From the NCBI GenBank assembly GCA_017417085.1, contig JAFPZV010000119.1, forward strand, positions 1-13,545: 13,545 nucleotides of DNA, in the 5' to 3' direction. Below, piece after piece: positions 1 through 7,267 of the stretch. The notes beneath the pieces were generated by a model. That model searched no databases, had not been told where the DNA came from, and worked only from the letters and a program-made list of their open reading frames with translations. Source of the stretch: Deltaproteobacteria bacterium (GTDB taxonomy: Bacteria > Desulfobacterota > Desulfuromonadia > Desulfuromonadales > JAAYDE01). The stretch's first letter is position 1, and each line of letters begins with the position of its first letter. The position numbers and the translations under genes were made by a program.

Positions 1-1
1 C

Positions 2-1360
2 GGCAGCCACCACCAAATTTCCGCTATCCAGCTGGAGGCACGCGGCATCGAGATGAAGCGGCCCGTTCAGCTCACCCTGACCGGCGATTTCAACGGAGCG
101 CAACTGGAGGTAACCGGTCAGGTGGGTCCCCTGGACGATCTCTCGGAAGGAGAGCCGGCCGATCTCAACATCAATGCAAGGCTAGCCGAGGAGAACCTTC
201 TGCATCTGGAAGGCGAGATTGCGCTGGGAAAACAGCCCTCCGGCAACATCACCGTCTATGTCGAACATCTCTCCCCCCGCGGCCTGCTGGCCGCACTGGG
301 ACGTGATCTTCCCCGTCTGGCCGACCCGGAGGCCCTGTCACACGCATCTCTTGAAGCGCGTCTCACCGGAACACCTCACGCCCTGAAAATCGAGGGAGGC
401 ATTTTGCGCCTGGACGACTCCACACTGGATTTTTCACTGGAGACCAATTGGAACACGATCAAGCTAAAGGCCTACTTGAACAACCTGGATGCCGACCGCT
501 ATTTCCCCGCAGACGCCTCTTTCATGAGACGTGCGGGAACGCCCGCCCCACCCTCCGCAAAGGGCAGGAAAGCCATTCCCAACACCCCGGTCATCCAGGG
601 TGACCTGAAAATCGGACGGCTGAAAATCGGCAAAATGCGTCTGCGCGAAATAGGCGCCCGGGTGGAATGCGCCCAGGACCGCTGCCATGTTCCACTGGCG
701 CTCAAACTCTACGACGGCACGGCCAAAGGTTCCTTCGACTGGTACCACCGCCAGCAGCAGCTGCAAGCCAACATGCAGCTGAACTCCGTGCAGATCGGAC
801 AGCTCATGCAGGACGTGACCGGCATATCAAGCCCGCAGGGCGCGCTCAACGCCAGTTTCAACCTGAGCGCCAATCCCGTGCGATTCCCTGCCACACTCTC
901 CGGCAACGGAACTTTGGACATGAAACAGGGCTCCCTGCTTTTCCCCCCGGCATTGAAGACGCTGTTTACGTTCTGGAAAGTCCCGGCCCTGGGAAAAGGC
1001 AAATTCGATTTTTCCAAAGCGCATGGTTCCTTCACCATCACCGACGGCCGAATGACTTTGGGCGAAACCGTTTTCGAACGGCCGCCGCTCCGGATGCACG
1101 TCACGGGCGAGGCCAATCTGGTACGGGAAACGCTCAATCTGGGGCTGGCGCTGCGCGGCTCAGACCCAAACGATGAGATGGTCACCGTTCCCCTGCGCAT
1201 CACCGGAAAATTCTCGCGGCCTGTCTGCCAGCCGGACAATGCCTTCCTCCGACGGCTCAAAGAAGACAGTTCCCCGCTGCAGGAAGCGCTAAAAAAAGAC
1301 TCAAAAAGCCTCAAGGCCCTGAAAAAACACGGTACCGAATGGCTCAACGAGTTGTTTTAG
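2..1360 (+). CDS. AsmA-family protein, C-terminal part (5' end outside window)
   Basis: The reading frame is open from base 2 with no stop before the first internal ATG at 53, so the gene begins upstream and only its last 452 codons are visible. The protein has the repeated beta-strand texture and polar, low-cysteine composition of the AsmA/YhjG group. Its C-terminal part (about nt 890-1210) has the AsmA C-terminal pattern: a glycine-rich strand with GTLDMKQGSLLFPP, then a phenylalanine-rich stretch, then TITDGRMTLGETVF and GEANLVRETLNLGLALR. AsmA relatives are inner-membrane-anchored periplasmic proteins linked to phospholipid traffic and outer-membrane integrity. The N-terminal membrane anchor would lie outside the window. 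The tail is lysine-rich. It converges with the DUF1848 gene, with 32 bp between stops and no convincing terminator hairpin. The family call is good; the exact role is unknown. Confidence 0.7.
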   Translation, partial: GSHHQISAIQLEARGIEMKRPVQLTLTGDFNGAQLEVTGQVGPLDDLSEGEPADLNINARLAEENLLHLEGEIALGKQPSGNITVYVEHLSPRGLLAALGRDLPRLADPEALSHASLEARLTGTPHALKIEGGILRLDDSTLDFSLETNWNTIKLKAYLNNLDADRYFPADASFMRRAGTPAPPSAKGRKAIPNTPVIQGDLKIGRLKIGKMRLREIGARVECAQDRCHVPLALKLYDGTAKGSFDWYHRQQQLQANMQLNSVQIGQLMQDVTGISSPQGALNASFNLSANPVRFPATLSGNGTLDMKQGSLLFPPALKTLFTFWKVPALGKGKFDFSKAHGSFTITDGRMTLGETVFERPPLRMHVTGEANLVRETLNLGLALRGSDPNDEMVTVPLRITGKFSRPVCQPDNAFLRRLKEDSSPLQEALKKDSKSLKALKKHGTEWLNELF

Positions 1361-1392
1361 ACTCAGAAAGGCTCTCCGTTTCAGAAAGTTGC

Positions 1393-2280
1393 TCACAGAC
1401 GATCAATGATGGTTTCCGTTCCCTGCGGATATCCAATCAAAAGCGGTGAATCCGGATGGTGGGCGGCGTGACGCCGCGCGCAAAGGGCAGCCGAGGTCGT
1501 GGCATAACAGTAGGCACAGCCATGCAGACAGGTATCGTAAGCGCCGATATCCACACTGGCCACGCAGCGGCAGGCGGCGCGCTGGCCGGGATCCTTGCGA
1601 AAGGAAAACGGCCGTCCTGTGACCTCGCGCAGCCAGTTGCCATCAATACAGGCGCCATGCGTGATGCCAAATTCCTCCAGAGCCAGGGACTCGGCGCAGG
1701 TCGCCAGCGACAGTCCAAATCGCCCGGCTATCCCGGCAAAGACACGGGCAATCCCGCGCATCGTGTTCTCATCCACTTCATCAAAAGCGCCATGCAGATG
1801 GCGGTACCTGTCGACAAAGCTGATGACGCAGCCGCGCACCGCGCCCGCAACTTCCCTGCAGAGTTTTTCAAATTGCTCCTCATGCCAGACGGCAGGAAAG
1901 GCGGCTGTCACAACAATCGGGTCATAACGCCAGACAATCCGTTGGGCCCCCCAGCGCGCCGCAAAGGCGTGCAAGGTTTCCAGGCGGACAGGCAGAGGCG
2001 GCAGCGCCGGTTCCAGCGCCGTGCCATACGGATTCAAAGTGTACTGCAAGAGGCAGGTCAGGCCCCGTGCCTCAATCTCATCCAGAAAGGGCAAAAGCGG
2101 CGCAGGGTTCTTGCTCCAGAAAAGCAGGGCATCCACCTGCCCGGGCGCAAGACCAATCCGAGCCAGACGCATCCGGCGGCGCGGATACGGCACCAGCACT
2201 TCCCCCGCCCGCAGACGGTTCATCAGCCATGGCGCATAGAAGGCCGGCAGATCGGTGCGGCGACTGGCACTGACTATCAT
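1393..2280 (-). CDS. DUF1848 family protein (cysteine-cluster, function unknown)
   Basis: The 295-aa protein matches the DUF1848 family from its first residues (MIVSASRRTDLPAFY) through LLFWSKNPAPLLPFLDEIE, IVWRYDPIVVT, CVISFVDRY and TCAESL. At the C-terminus, a CRC...CLHGCAYCYA cysteine cluster (about residues 239-261) resembles metal or Fe-S ligands. Family members are of unproven function; the CxxxCxxC-like end is reminiscent of radical-SAM/SPL-type proteins, but that is only a resemblance. The start codon is supported by an AGGAGGT Shine-Dalgarno sequence 8 nt upstream, which overlaps the rel stop codon (TGAGGAGGT). Only 14 bp separate the two genes, so it is very probably translated from the rel mRNA. 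No frameshift is visible. The family assignment is confident, the role is not. Confidence 0.8.
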   Translation of the reverse strand: MIVSASRRTDLPAFYAPWLMNRLRAGEVLVPYPRRRMRLARIGLAPGQVDALLFWSKNPAPLLPFLDEIEARGLTCLLQYTLNPYGTALEPALPPLPVRLETLHAFAARWGAQRIVWRYDPIVVTAAFPAVWHEEQFEKLCREVAGAVRGCVISFVDRYRHLHGAFDEVDENTMRGIARVFAGIAGRFGLSLATCAESLALEEFGITHGACIDGNWLREVTGRPFSFRKDPGQRAACRCVASVDIGAYDTCLHGCAYCYATTSAALCARRHAAHHPDSPLLIGYPQGTETIIDRL

Positions 2281-2294
2281 GGTGCCGGACCTCC

Positions 2295-4448
2295 TCAGCT
2301 ATGCACCCGTTCCACCCGATCCACATCCTTCAGACGCGTCAGCGCATCGAAAACCCGGTTGAGATGATCCAGTCCGCTGACTTCAATTTCAAACAGATTC
2401 ACTCCATACGTCTCGTCGCGGGAAGAAATGACCGCGCTCAGAATATTGGCCTCGCAATCGGTGATGGCACCGGTCATGGCCGCCAACGCTCCCTTGCGGT
2501 TGCGGCAAAAAACCCGGATTTTCACCCCCCGGGGCGCGCTTTCCCGGCCCGGCCATTCCACTTCCACCAGCCGCTCGGGATCCTCGTTATGCACATGCGG
2601 GCAATCCGCAACATGCACGGTAATGCCCCGGCCGCGGGTGATAAAGCCCACCACCCTGTCGCCCGGCAGCGGATTGCAGCACTTGGCAAAGTGAAACAGC
2701 ACATTGTCCAGCCCCTGAATGCGCACCACCGAGCCCCGCGGGGAATCGGGCCGCGCGGGCGCGTTTTCCGGGATGTTCAAAAAAGGCCCCGGGTGCGGAT
2801 GCTCTTCGGGGAAGAGTTTCCCCACAATCTGCCCCAGCGTGATCTTGCCGTAGCCCAGCGCCGCGAGCAGATCCTCCTCGTTTTTGAAGCCCCGCTCGGC
2901 CGCCAGGGCGTGAAAGGCTTCCATCTGCAGGGCTCTCTTGAGGCTTGTGCCATGCCGGCGCAGTTCCTTTTCCAGCATTTCCCGCCCCAGCTCGATGCTC
3001 TTGCTCCGTTCGGCGGTTTTAATCCACTGCCGGATCTTGTTGCGCGCCTTGCTGGTCCGGACAAAGTTCAGCCAGTCCTTGCTCGGCGTCTGGCTGGAGG
3101 AAGTCAGCACCTCGACAATATTGCCGTTGGCCAGTTCGGTGCGCAGCGGCACCAGCCGTCCGTCCACCTTGGCGCCAAAACAGTGATCGCCCAGACCGGA
3201 GTGGATGCTGTAGGCAAAGTCGATGGGCGTCGCGCCTCTCGGCAGTTCCCGCACCTCGCCCGTGGGCGTGAACACATACACCATGTCGGAGAGCAGATCG
3301 CTTTTGACCGACTGCAAAAATTCGCGTGACCCCTGAAGTTCCTGATGCCATTCCAGCATCTGGCGCAGCCAGGCCAGCTGCCCGCTCTCGCGCGGATCCA
3401 TGCGCTCGGCGACCCGTCCTTCCTTGTACTTCCAGTGCGCGGCAATACCCGCTTCGGCGACCCGGTGCATCTCCTCCGTGCGAATCTGGATCTCTATCGG
3501 CTTGCCGCTGGGTCCCATGACCGTCGTATGCAGCGACTGATACATGTTTGCCTTGGGGAGGGCGATATAGTCCTTGACCCGGCCCGGTATCGGCCGCCAT
3601 TCGGAATGCACGATCCCCAGCATGGCGTAGCAGTCGCCGACATCACGGACAATGACGCGGAAGGCTGCGAGATCATAAAGCTGCTCAAATTCGATCTTCT
3701 GGCGTTTCAGCTTGGCGTAGATGGAGTAGAGATGCTTGATGCGTCCGGTGACGGTTCCCTTCAGGCCGTGACGCTTCATAATGTCCTCGATTTCCCGTTT
3801 GGTCGAAGTGATATAGTCGTCGCGCTCCTTGAGTTTGGCAGCCACCTTGGCGGCCAGATCGGCGTACACATCCGGCATAAGGTAACGGAAGGCATAATCT
3901 TCCAGTTCACATTTGAGCCAGCTTATGCCCAAACGGTTGGCCAGCGGCGCATAAATATCAAAAATCTCCTGCGCGGCCTGATGCCGTACGCTTTCCGGAT
4001 ACCGCTCCAGAATCCGCAAGGTATCCAGCCGATCCGCAAGCCGCACGATAACCACCCGGATATCGCGGGCGGTTGCCAAAAGCATCCTGCGAAAATTCTC
4101 GGCCTGTTTTTCTTCACCGCTGTGAAAGCTTATCTTGCCGATCTGGTTGACGCTTTCCACCAGATCGGCGATGCCCGCACCGAACTCGTCACGCAGTTCC
4201 TGCAACGAGATCAGGCCGTCCTCCGGCAGTTCGTGGAGCATCCCGGCCACCACCGTGTCCATGTCCATCTTCAGTCCGGCCAGAATGCGCGCCACTTCCA
4301 GCGGATGCTGCAGGCGAGGTTCACCGGCCTGCGGATCCTCACCGGTACAAACCCGGCAGCAAAGCAGATAGGCTCGCTGCAGATCGCGGATATCGGCGTC
4401 GGCATGCATCGTTCGCACCGTCTTCAGAATGTCGTTCCAATCAGTCAT
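2295..4448 (-). CDS. rel: Bifunctional (p)ppGpp synthetase/hydrolase, Rel/SpoT
   Basis: The 717-aa protein is full length for a long RSH enzyme, which makes (p)ppGpp from ATP and GDP/GTP and hydrolyses it during the stringent response. Domains in order: HD hydrolase (about 30-160; H48, H72, E76-D77, D139), synthetase (about 225-345; D259, YIALPKANMYQSLHT, EIQIRT with E319), TGS (about 395-455), zinc-finger-like FAKCCNPLPGDRVVGF segment, and C-terminal ACT (about 640-715). The RVKD at 290-293 is the RxKD form typical of bifunctional enzymes, unlike the ExDD of synthetase-only RelA. The hydrolase signature is unusual: the HD dyad reads H72-E73, and the usual ADRLHN reads ADRLDT (138-143). The ATG start has an AAAGGAGG site 4 nt upstream. 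A short upstream ORF overlaps the start by 6 nt. It is first in an operon with the DUF1848 gene. Confidence 0.95.
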   Translation of the reverse strand: MTDWNDILKTVRTMHADADIRDLQRAYLLCCRVCTGEDPQAGEPRLQHPLEVARILAGLKMDMDTVVAGMLHELPEDGLISLQELRDEFGAGIADLVESVNQIGKISFHSGEEKQAENFRRMLLATARDIRVVIVRLADRLDTLRILERYPESVRHQAAQEIFDIYAPLANRLGISWLKCELEDYAFRYLMPDVYADLAAKVAAKLKERDDYITSTKREIEDIMKRHGLKGTVTGRIKHLYSIYAKLKRQKIEFEQLYDLAAFRVIVRDVGDCYAMLGIVHSEWRPIPGRVKDYIALPKANMYQSLHTTVMGPSGKPIEIQIRTEEMHRVAEAGIAAHWKYKEGRVAERMDPRESGQLAWLRQMLEWHQELQGSREFLQSVKSDLLSDMVYVFTPTGEVRELPRGATPIDFAYSIHSGLGDHCFGAKVDGRLVPLRTELANGNIVEVLTSSSQTPSKDWLNFVRTSKARNKIRQWIKTAERSKSIELGREMLEKELRRHGTSLKRALQMEAFHALAAERGFKNEEDLLAALGYGKITLGQIVGKLFPEEHPHPGPFLNIPENAPARPDSPRGSVVRIQGLDNVLFHFAKCCNPLPGDRVVGFITRGRGITVHVADCPHVHNEDPERLVEVEWPGRESAPRGVKIRVFCRNRKGALAAMTGAITDCEANILSAVISSRDETYGVNLFEIEVSGLDHLNRVFDALTRLKDVDRVERVHS

Positions 4449-4596
4449 CGAGCCTCCTTTCCGTCATTCTTTCCGCCCCTTTGACCAACGCGGCAAAAGC
4501 GCCTGCACACTTCCGGGGCATCATGACCGGTTTGTTCCGGGCACATCCGTCCGGCATGGCATTTCCAGGAGAAACATCGCCGCAGAAATTCTCCAC
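4441..4596 (-). CDS. Possible 51-aa small ORF translationally coupled to rel
   Basis: A GTG at 4596 is preceded by AAAAGGAGGT (4608-4599), a near-perfect complement of the 16S anti-SD, although only about 2 nt separate the full match from the GTG. The ORF runs 51 codons without a stop and ends at a TGA (4443-4441) lying inside the first codons of rel, so it overlaps rel by 6 nt. The peptide (starting MENFCGDVSPGNAMPDG) has three cysteines (C5, C18, C30) and a basic, alanine-rich end (GAFAALVKGAERMTERRLDD). I recognise no family. The strong SD and overlapping stop are the only support. It could be a leader peptide tuning rel translation or a chance ORF. The SD lies in the loop of a short ACGGA/TCCGT stem (4619-4615 with 4599-4595) that also reaches the start codon. 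Confidence 0.3.
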   Translation of the reverse strand: MENFCGDVSPGNAMPDGCARNKPVMMPRKCAGAFAALVKGAERMTERRLDD

Positions 4597-4930
4597 GGAC
4601 CTCCTTTTGAAAATTCCGTTTTTTCCCCTTTATACTTATCAGGAAACGGTCCGCATGACCATAGCCCCGGCCGGAGACCGATCCATGAATTTCTTTCTTA
4701 CACCCGGAAAACAAAAAAATATTTTTATTAATGTAAACACTCGAGATGGTATCATCAACGTCAAGTCGGTAAAGAATGCATTTAAAAACCGATTCAATTG
4801 TGCAAACGCTCAAAACGGATCAAAATCAGGAAGAAAATAGCAAAACATCCTGGTACATCCCCAAGCGTATCCGGGGAAAAGGGCCATCGCTTTTCAGGAC
4901 CATACGGCACCAGAAAGAAAAGGAAGACAT
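4449..4930. other. Divergent intergenic region between rel and fliO-like genes
   Basis: This stretch of about 480 bp separates the outward-facing rel and fliO-like genes, so it must hold the promoters for both. The 4700-4800 part is strongly AT-rich. I see no confident -35/-10 pair. Weak candidates are TATAAA on the minus strand at about 4637-4632 (CTTTATACTTATC on +), upstream of the small ORF, and TATCAT at 4750-4755 on the plus strand with no good -35. A TCGGT/ACCGA inverted repeat (4766-4770 with 4788-4792) encloses an AATGCATT palindrome. Longer ORFs on both strands here have no protein-like composition or good starts and were not called. Two small candidates are listed separately. Confidence 0.6.
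4453..4460 (-). promoter_or_regulatory. Ribosome binding site of rel
   Basis: AAAGGAGG on the minus strand, 4 nt before the ATG at 4448. It fixes the start at MTDWNDILK and lies inside the end of the 51-codon upstream ORF, an arrangement typical of translational coupling. Confidence 0.7.
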
Positions 4931-4934
4931 ATGA
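4776..4934 (+). CDS. Possible 52-aa small ORF overlapping fliO start (ATGA)
   Basis: An ATG at 4776 opens a 52-codon frame whose TGA stop (4932-4934) overlaps the fliO-like ATG (4931-4933) as ATGA, the classic coupled junction. The peptide begins MHLKTDSIVQTLKTDQNQ and ends in a very basic stretch (WYIPKRIRGKGPSLFRTIRH). The start has no good Shine-Dalgarno sequence, and a TAA lies in frame two codons upstream. No family is recognised. It may be chance, since the region is AT-rich and the ORF short. Confidence 0.18.
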   Translation: MHLKTDSIVQTLKTDQNQEENSKTSWYIPKRIRGKGPSLFRTIRHQKEKEDI

Positions 4935-5368
4935 AAAACTTTGCATGGATGATGGGCGTTCTTCTGGCTTTTCCGGCAACCGGCCTTGCCGCGCAAGGCG
5001 CAGCGGACCTGCCCTTTATGGAGAGCATCCGGATGATGGCGATAGTGGCCTTCCTGGGCATAGTGCTCATCTGCGGCACAGTTTTGCTGGGAAAAAGGCT
5101 TAAGTTTTTCCCAACGATTCGTTCCGGCATCATTCACGTGCTCGACAGCCGCGGCATCGCTCCCCGCAAATTTCTTTGTCTCGTCGAAGTGCACGGAAAA
5201 GAACTGCTTTTGGGCGTGGGGGATCGTATCGAGCTGCTGGCCAGCTGGTCCGCTCCCGACGCGGACGCGGTGCGCAAGTTTGAAGCCGCGCTCAATCAGG
5301 ATTCCCGGGAACCGGCCACAGCGTCTCCCCATCCTCCGGAAAAAGAAAAGGACGCTTCCCCATGCTGA
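4931..5368 (+). CDS. fliO: FliO/MopB-like flagellar export-apparatus protein
   Basis: The 145-aa protein starts with a signal-like segment (MKNFAWMMGVLLAFPATGLAAQ). A hydrophobic membrane span at about 32-53 (SIRMMAIVAFLGIVLICGTV) follows, then a cytoplasmic domain in which HVLDSRGIAPRKFLCLVEVH and GKELLLGVGDRIELLASW match the FliO pattern (regulator/chaperone of FliP assembly in the flagellar type III export gate). The tail is proline- and charge-rich, and variable tails are usual for FliO. AGGAAG (4921-4926) lies 4 nt before the ATG. The gene is normally found among fliMNPQR; here no other flagellar gene is in view, and it overlaps lplA by 7 nt. The call rests on a short pattern and membrane topology, so it is moderate; the alternative is an unrelated small membrane protein. 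Confidence 0.6.
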   Translation: MKNFAWMMGVLLAFPATGLAAQGAADLPFMESIRMMAIVAFLGIVLICGTVLLGKRLKFFPTIRSGIIHVLDSRGIAPRKFLCLVEVHGKELLLGVGDRIELLASWSAPDADAVRKFEAALNQDSREPATASPHPPEKEKDASPC

Positions 5369-6330
5369 CCCTTGTCAACCCCAGCACCGATCCCCGCTTC
5401 AATCTGGCAGCGGAGGAGTACCTGCTGCACCATGTGGACGGTGAAATCGTCATGCTGTGGCGCAACGAACCAAGTGTTATCCTGGGGCGCAACCAGAACG
5501 CCTTTTCCGAAATCAACGCGGACTTTGTCCGCCGGGAGGGCATCCATGTGGTACGGCGCATAACCGGAGGCGGAGCGGTTTTCCATGATCTGGGCAACGT
5601 GAATTTCACCTTCCTGCCCCCCTCGGGAAGCGGCGGCGCCCTGGATTTCGCCCGCTTCACCGCGCCGGTTTGCGAAGCGCTCCGCGCCCTGGGCATTGAG
5701 GCCGGGCTCTCCGGACGAAACGATCTGATGGCGGGCGGCAAAAAGATCTCCGGCAACGCGCAATGCGTCCGAACCATGGACAACGGCAAAAAACGGGTGC
5801 TGCATCATGGCACCCTGCTCTACAGTACCGATCTTGATCGCCTGGAGAACGCATTAACCGTGGACATCGAAAAGATACGCGCCAAAGGCGTCAAAAGCAT
5901 CCGCGCGCGCGTCGGCAACATCGCCGATCTGCTGCCCAACGCGCCCGATGTGACGGTATTCATGCAAAAACTTCAGGAGGCTTTCGGCGGCGAACAACGC
6001 GGCTTCAGCGCCGAAGAACGCGAAGCCATCACCCGGCTTGCCTCCAGGTACGCCTCCTGGGAATATACCTACGGCGTTTCCCGCCAGTACGACCGCATCT
6101 GCCGAAAACGCTTTCCCTTTGGCACGGTTGAGATACAGTGCAGTGCCGAACATGGGGTGCTCACCGCCGTGCATATTTGCGGCGACTACTTTGGCGTGCG
6201 CGAGACCCGGGAACTGGAACGCATGCTGGAAGGCACGCGGCTGGAACGAAAAGCGCTTGAAGCGGCTCTGGCCCATATCGGCGACTATATTGCGGGCGCA
6301 ACGATTGACGATATTCTGGGAATGCTGTAA
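5362..6330 (+). CDS. lplA: Lipoate-protein ligase A
   Basis: The 322-aa protein is a complete LplA. This enzyme activates lipoate with ATP and attaches it to a lysine on lipoyl domains such as the glycine-cleavage H protein or 2-oxoacid dehydrogenase E2. The N-terminal catalytic domain shows NLAAEEYLL (14-22), LGRNQN (41-46), RRITGGGAVFHDLGN (65-79), GGKKISGNAQ with the expected catalytic lysine K128, and HHGTLL (148-153). A C-terminal accessory domain follows from about residue 250, so the long, self-sufficient ligase form is present. The ATG lies within the last codons of the fliO-like gene (7-nt overlap), which suggests coupled translation. The following gene, yicC, starts 58 bp downstream without a visible terminator between them. 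No lipoylated target gene is in the window. Confidence 0.93.
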   Translation: MLTLVNPSTDPRFNLAAEEYLLHHVDGEIVMLWRNEPSVILGRNQNAFSEINADFVRREGIHVVRRITGGGAVFHDLGNVNFTFLPPSGSGGALDFARFTAPVCEALRALGIEAGLSGRNDLMAGGKKISGNAQCVRTMDNGKKRVLHHGTLLYSTDLDRLENALTVDIEKIRAKGVKSIRARVGNIADLLPNAPDVTVFMQKLQEAFGGEQRGFSAEEREAITRLASRYASWEYTYGVSRQYDRICRKRFPFGTVEIQCSAEHGVLTAVHICGDYFGVRETRELERMLEGTRLERKALEAALAHIGDYIAGATIDDILGML

Positions 6331-6388
6331 AGCTCCTTTCAATACTTTTTCCCATCCCCGGAATATCATCCTAGGAGCAACAACGACC

Positions 6389-7267
6389 ATGATAGAGAGC
6401 ATGACAGGCTATGGCAAAAGCAGCGCCGGCAGCGATGACGCCGTGTTCGCCGTGGAAATTCGCACGCTGAACCACCGGTTCTGCGACGTTTCCATCAAGG
6501 CGCCGCATGCGTTGCTGGCCTTTGAAGGGACTATCCGGAAAAAGGCTGCGGACGCGTTGGTACGCGGAAAAATTGACATCTTCATCACCCAGGAGGCTGC
6601 CGGCGGCACCAGGATTTTGCCCCACTGGGATCGGGAAATGGCCGGCCGCTACCGGGAAATCTTTGGTGAAATGAGCCGGGAGCTGCAACTGTCGGGCGAT
6701 GTTTCGCTGGGACTGCTGGCTGCCCAGAAAGAGGTCATCAGCACAGAGGTGCCCGACATTCCCCGGGAGACCATGGAACGTAACGTTCTGGGCGCGCTGG
6801 AGGACGCACTGGAGGCGGTACGAGCCATGAGGGCGAAAGAAGGCGCAGCCCTTGCGGACGACATTGCCCAGCGGCTTGCCATCATTGGAGAGCTGGTCAA
6901 AAAGATGACGCAGCGTGCGCCGGAAGTGCCCCGCATCTGGCGTCTGAAACTGCTGGACCGCCTGAAAAAACTGGAGCCGGAGCTAGCCTTTGATCCGCAG
7001 CGGATCGCCCAGGAAGTGGCCTTTTTCGCGGATCGCTGCGATGTCAGCGAAGAAATCGCCCGCATGGGCAGCCATCTGGAACAGTTCCGGACGCTGCTGG
7101 CCGGAAACGGCGCAACCGGGCGGCAACTCGACTTTCTCACCCAGGAAATGGGCCGGGAAATTAACACCATAGGATCCAAAGCCAACGACATTACCCTGAG
7201 CCAGCTGACGGTAGCGGCCAAGGGCGAGCTGGAAAAGATCCGGGAGCAGGTGCAAAATGGCATGTAA
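6389..7267 (+). CDS. yicC: YicC family protein (endoribonuclease-type)
   Basis: The 292-aa protein begins MIESMTGYGKSS, the family's standard start (SMTGYG), and carries VEIRTLNHRF near the N-terminus. The DUF1732-type C-terminus is present as QEVAFFADRCDVSEEIARM, HLEQFRTLL and GRQLDFLTQEMGREINTIGSK. Length agrees with the family (about 290). E. coli YicC has been described as an endoribonuclease that promotes small-RNA turnover; function here is by family only. The ATG at 6389 was chosen over an in-frame upstream extension that runs into lplA, because of the conserved MIxSMT start and an AGGAG at 6373-6377. Its stop overlaps gmk by 11 nt. A remA/DUF370 gene, often found between yicC and gmk, is absent. 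Confidence 0.93.
   Translation: MIESMTGYGKSSAGSDDAVFAVEIRTLNHRFCDVSIKAPHALLAFEGTIRKKAADALVRGKIDIFITQEAAGGTRILPHWDREMAGRYREIFGEMSRELQLSGDVSLGLLAAQKEVISTEVPDIPRETMERNVLGALEDALEAVRAMRAKEGAALADDIAQRLAIIGELVKKMTQRAPEVPRIWRLKLLDRLKKLEPELAFDPQRIAQEVAFFADRCDVSEEIARMGSHLEQFRTLLAGNGATGRQLDFLTQEMGREINTIGSKANDITLSQLTVAAKGELEKIREQVQNGM

Noticed and set aside
1361..1392. Bidirectional terminator between the convergent AsmA and DUF1848 genes
   Set aside because: Only a weak GAAA/TTTC pairing; no GC-rich stem or T-tract.
1456..2367. 303-codon plus-strand frame opposite the DUF1848 gene
   Set aside because: Shadow of a gene with strong family motifs and a fitting ribosome site on the other strand.
2301..4484. 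Two long plus-strand frames (342 and 379 codons) opposite rel
   Set aside because: Antisense shadows of a clearly identified rel gene; no family motifs or good starts.
4595..4625. Plus-strand terminator (ACGGA/TCCGT stem followed by TTTTTT)
   Set aside because: Only 5 bp with a 15-nt loop and no plus-strand gene upstream to terminate.
4445..4813. 122-codon minus-strand frame upstream of rel
   Set aside because: No ribosome site at its start and irregular composition; the strong SD in this region belongs to a different frame.
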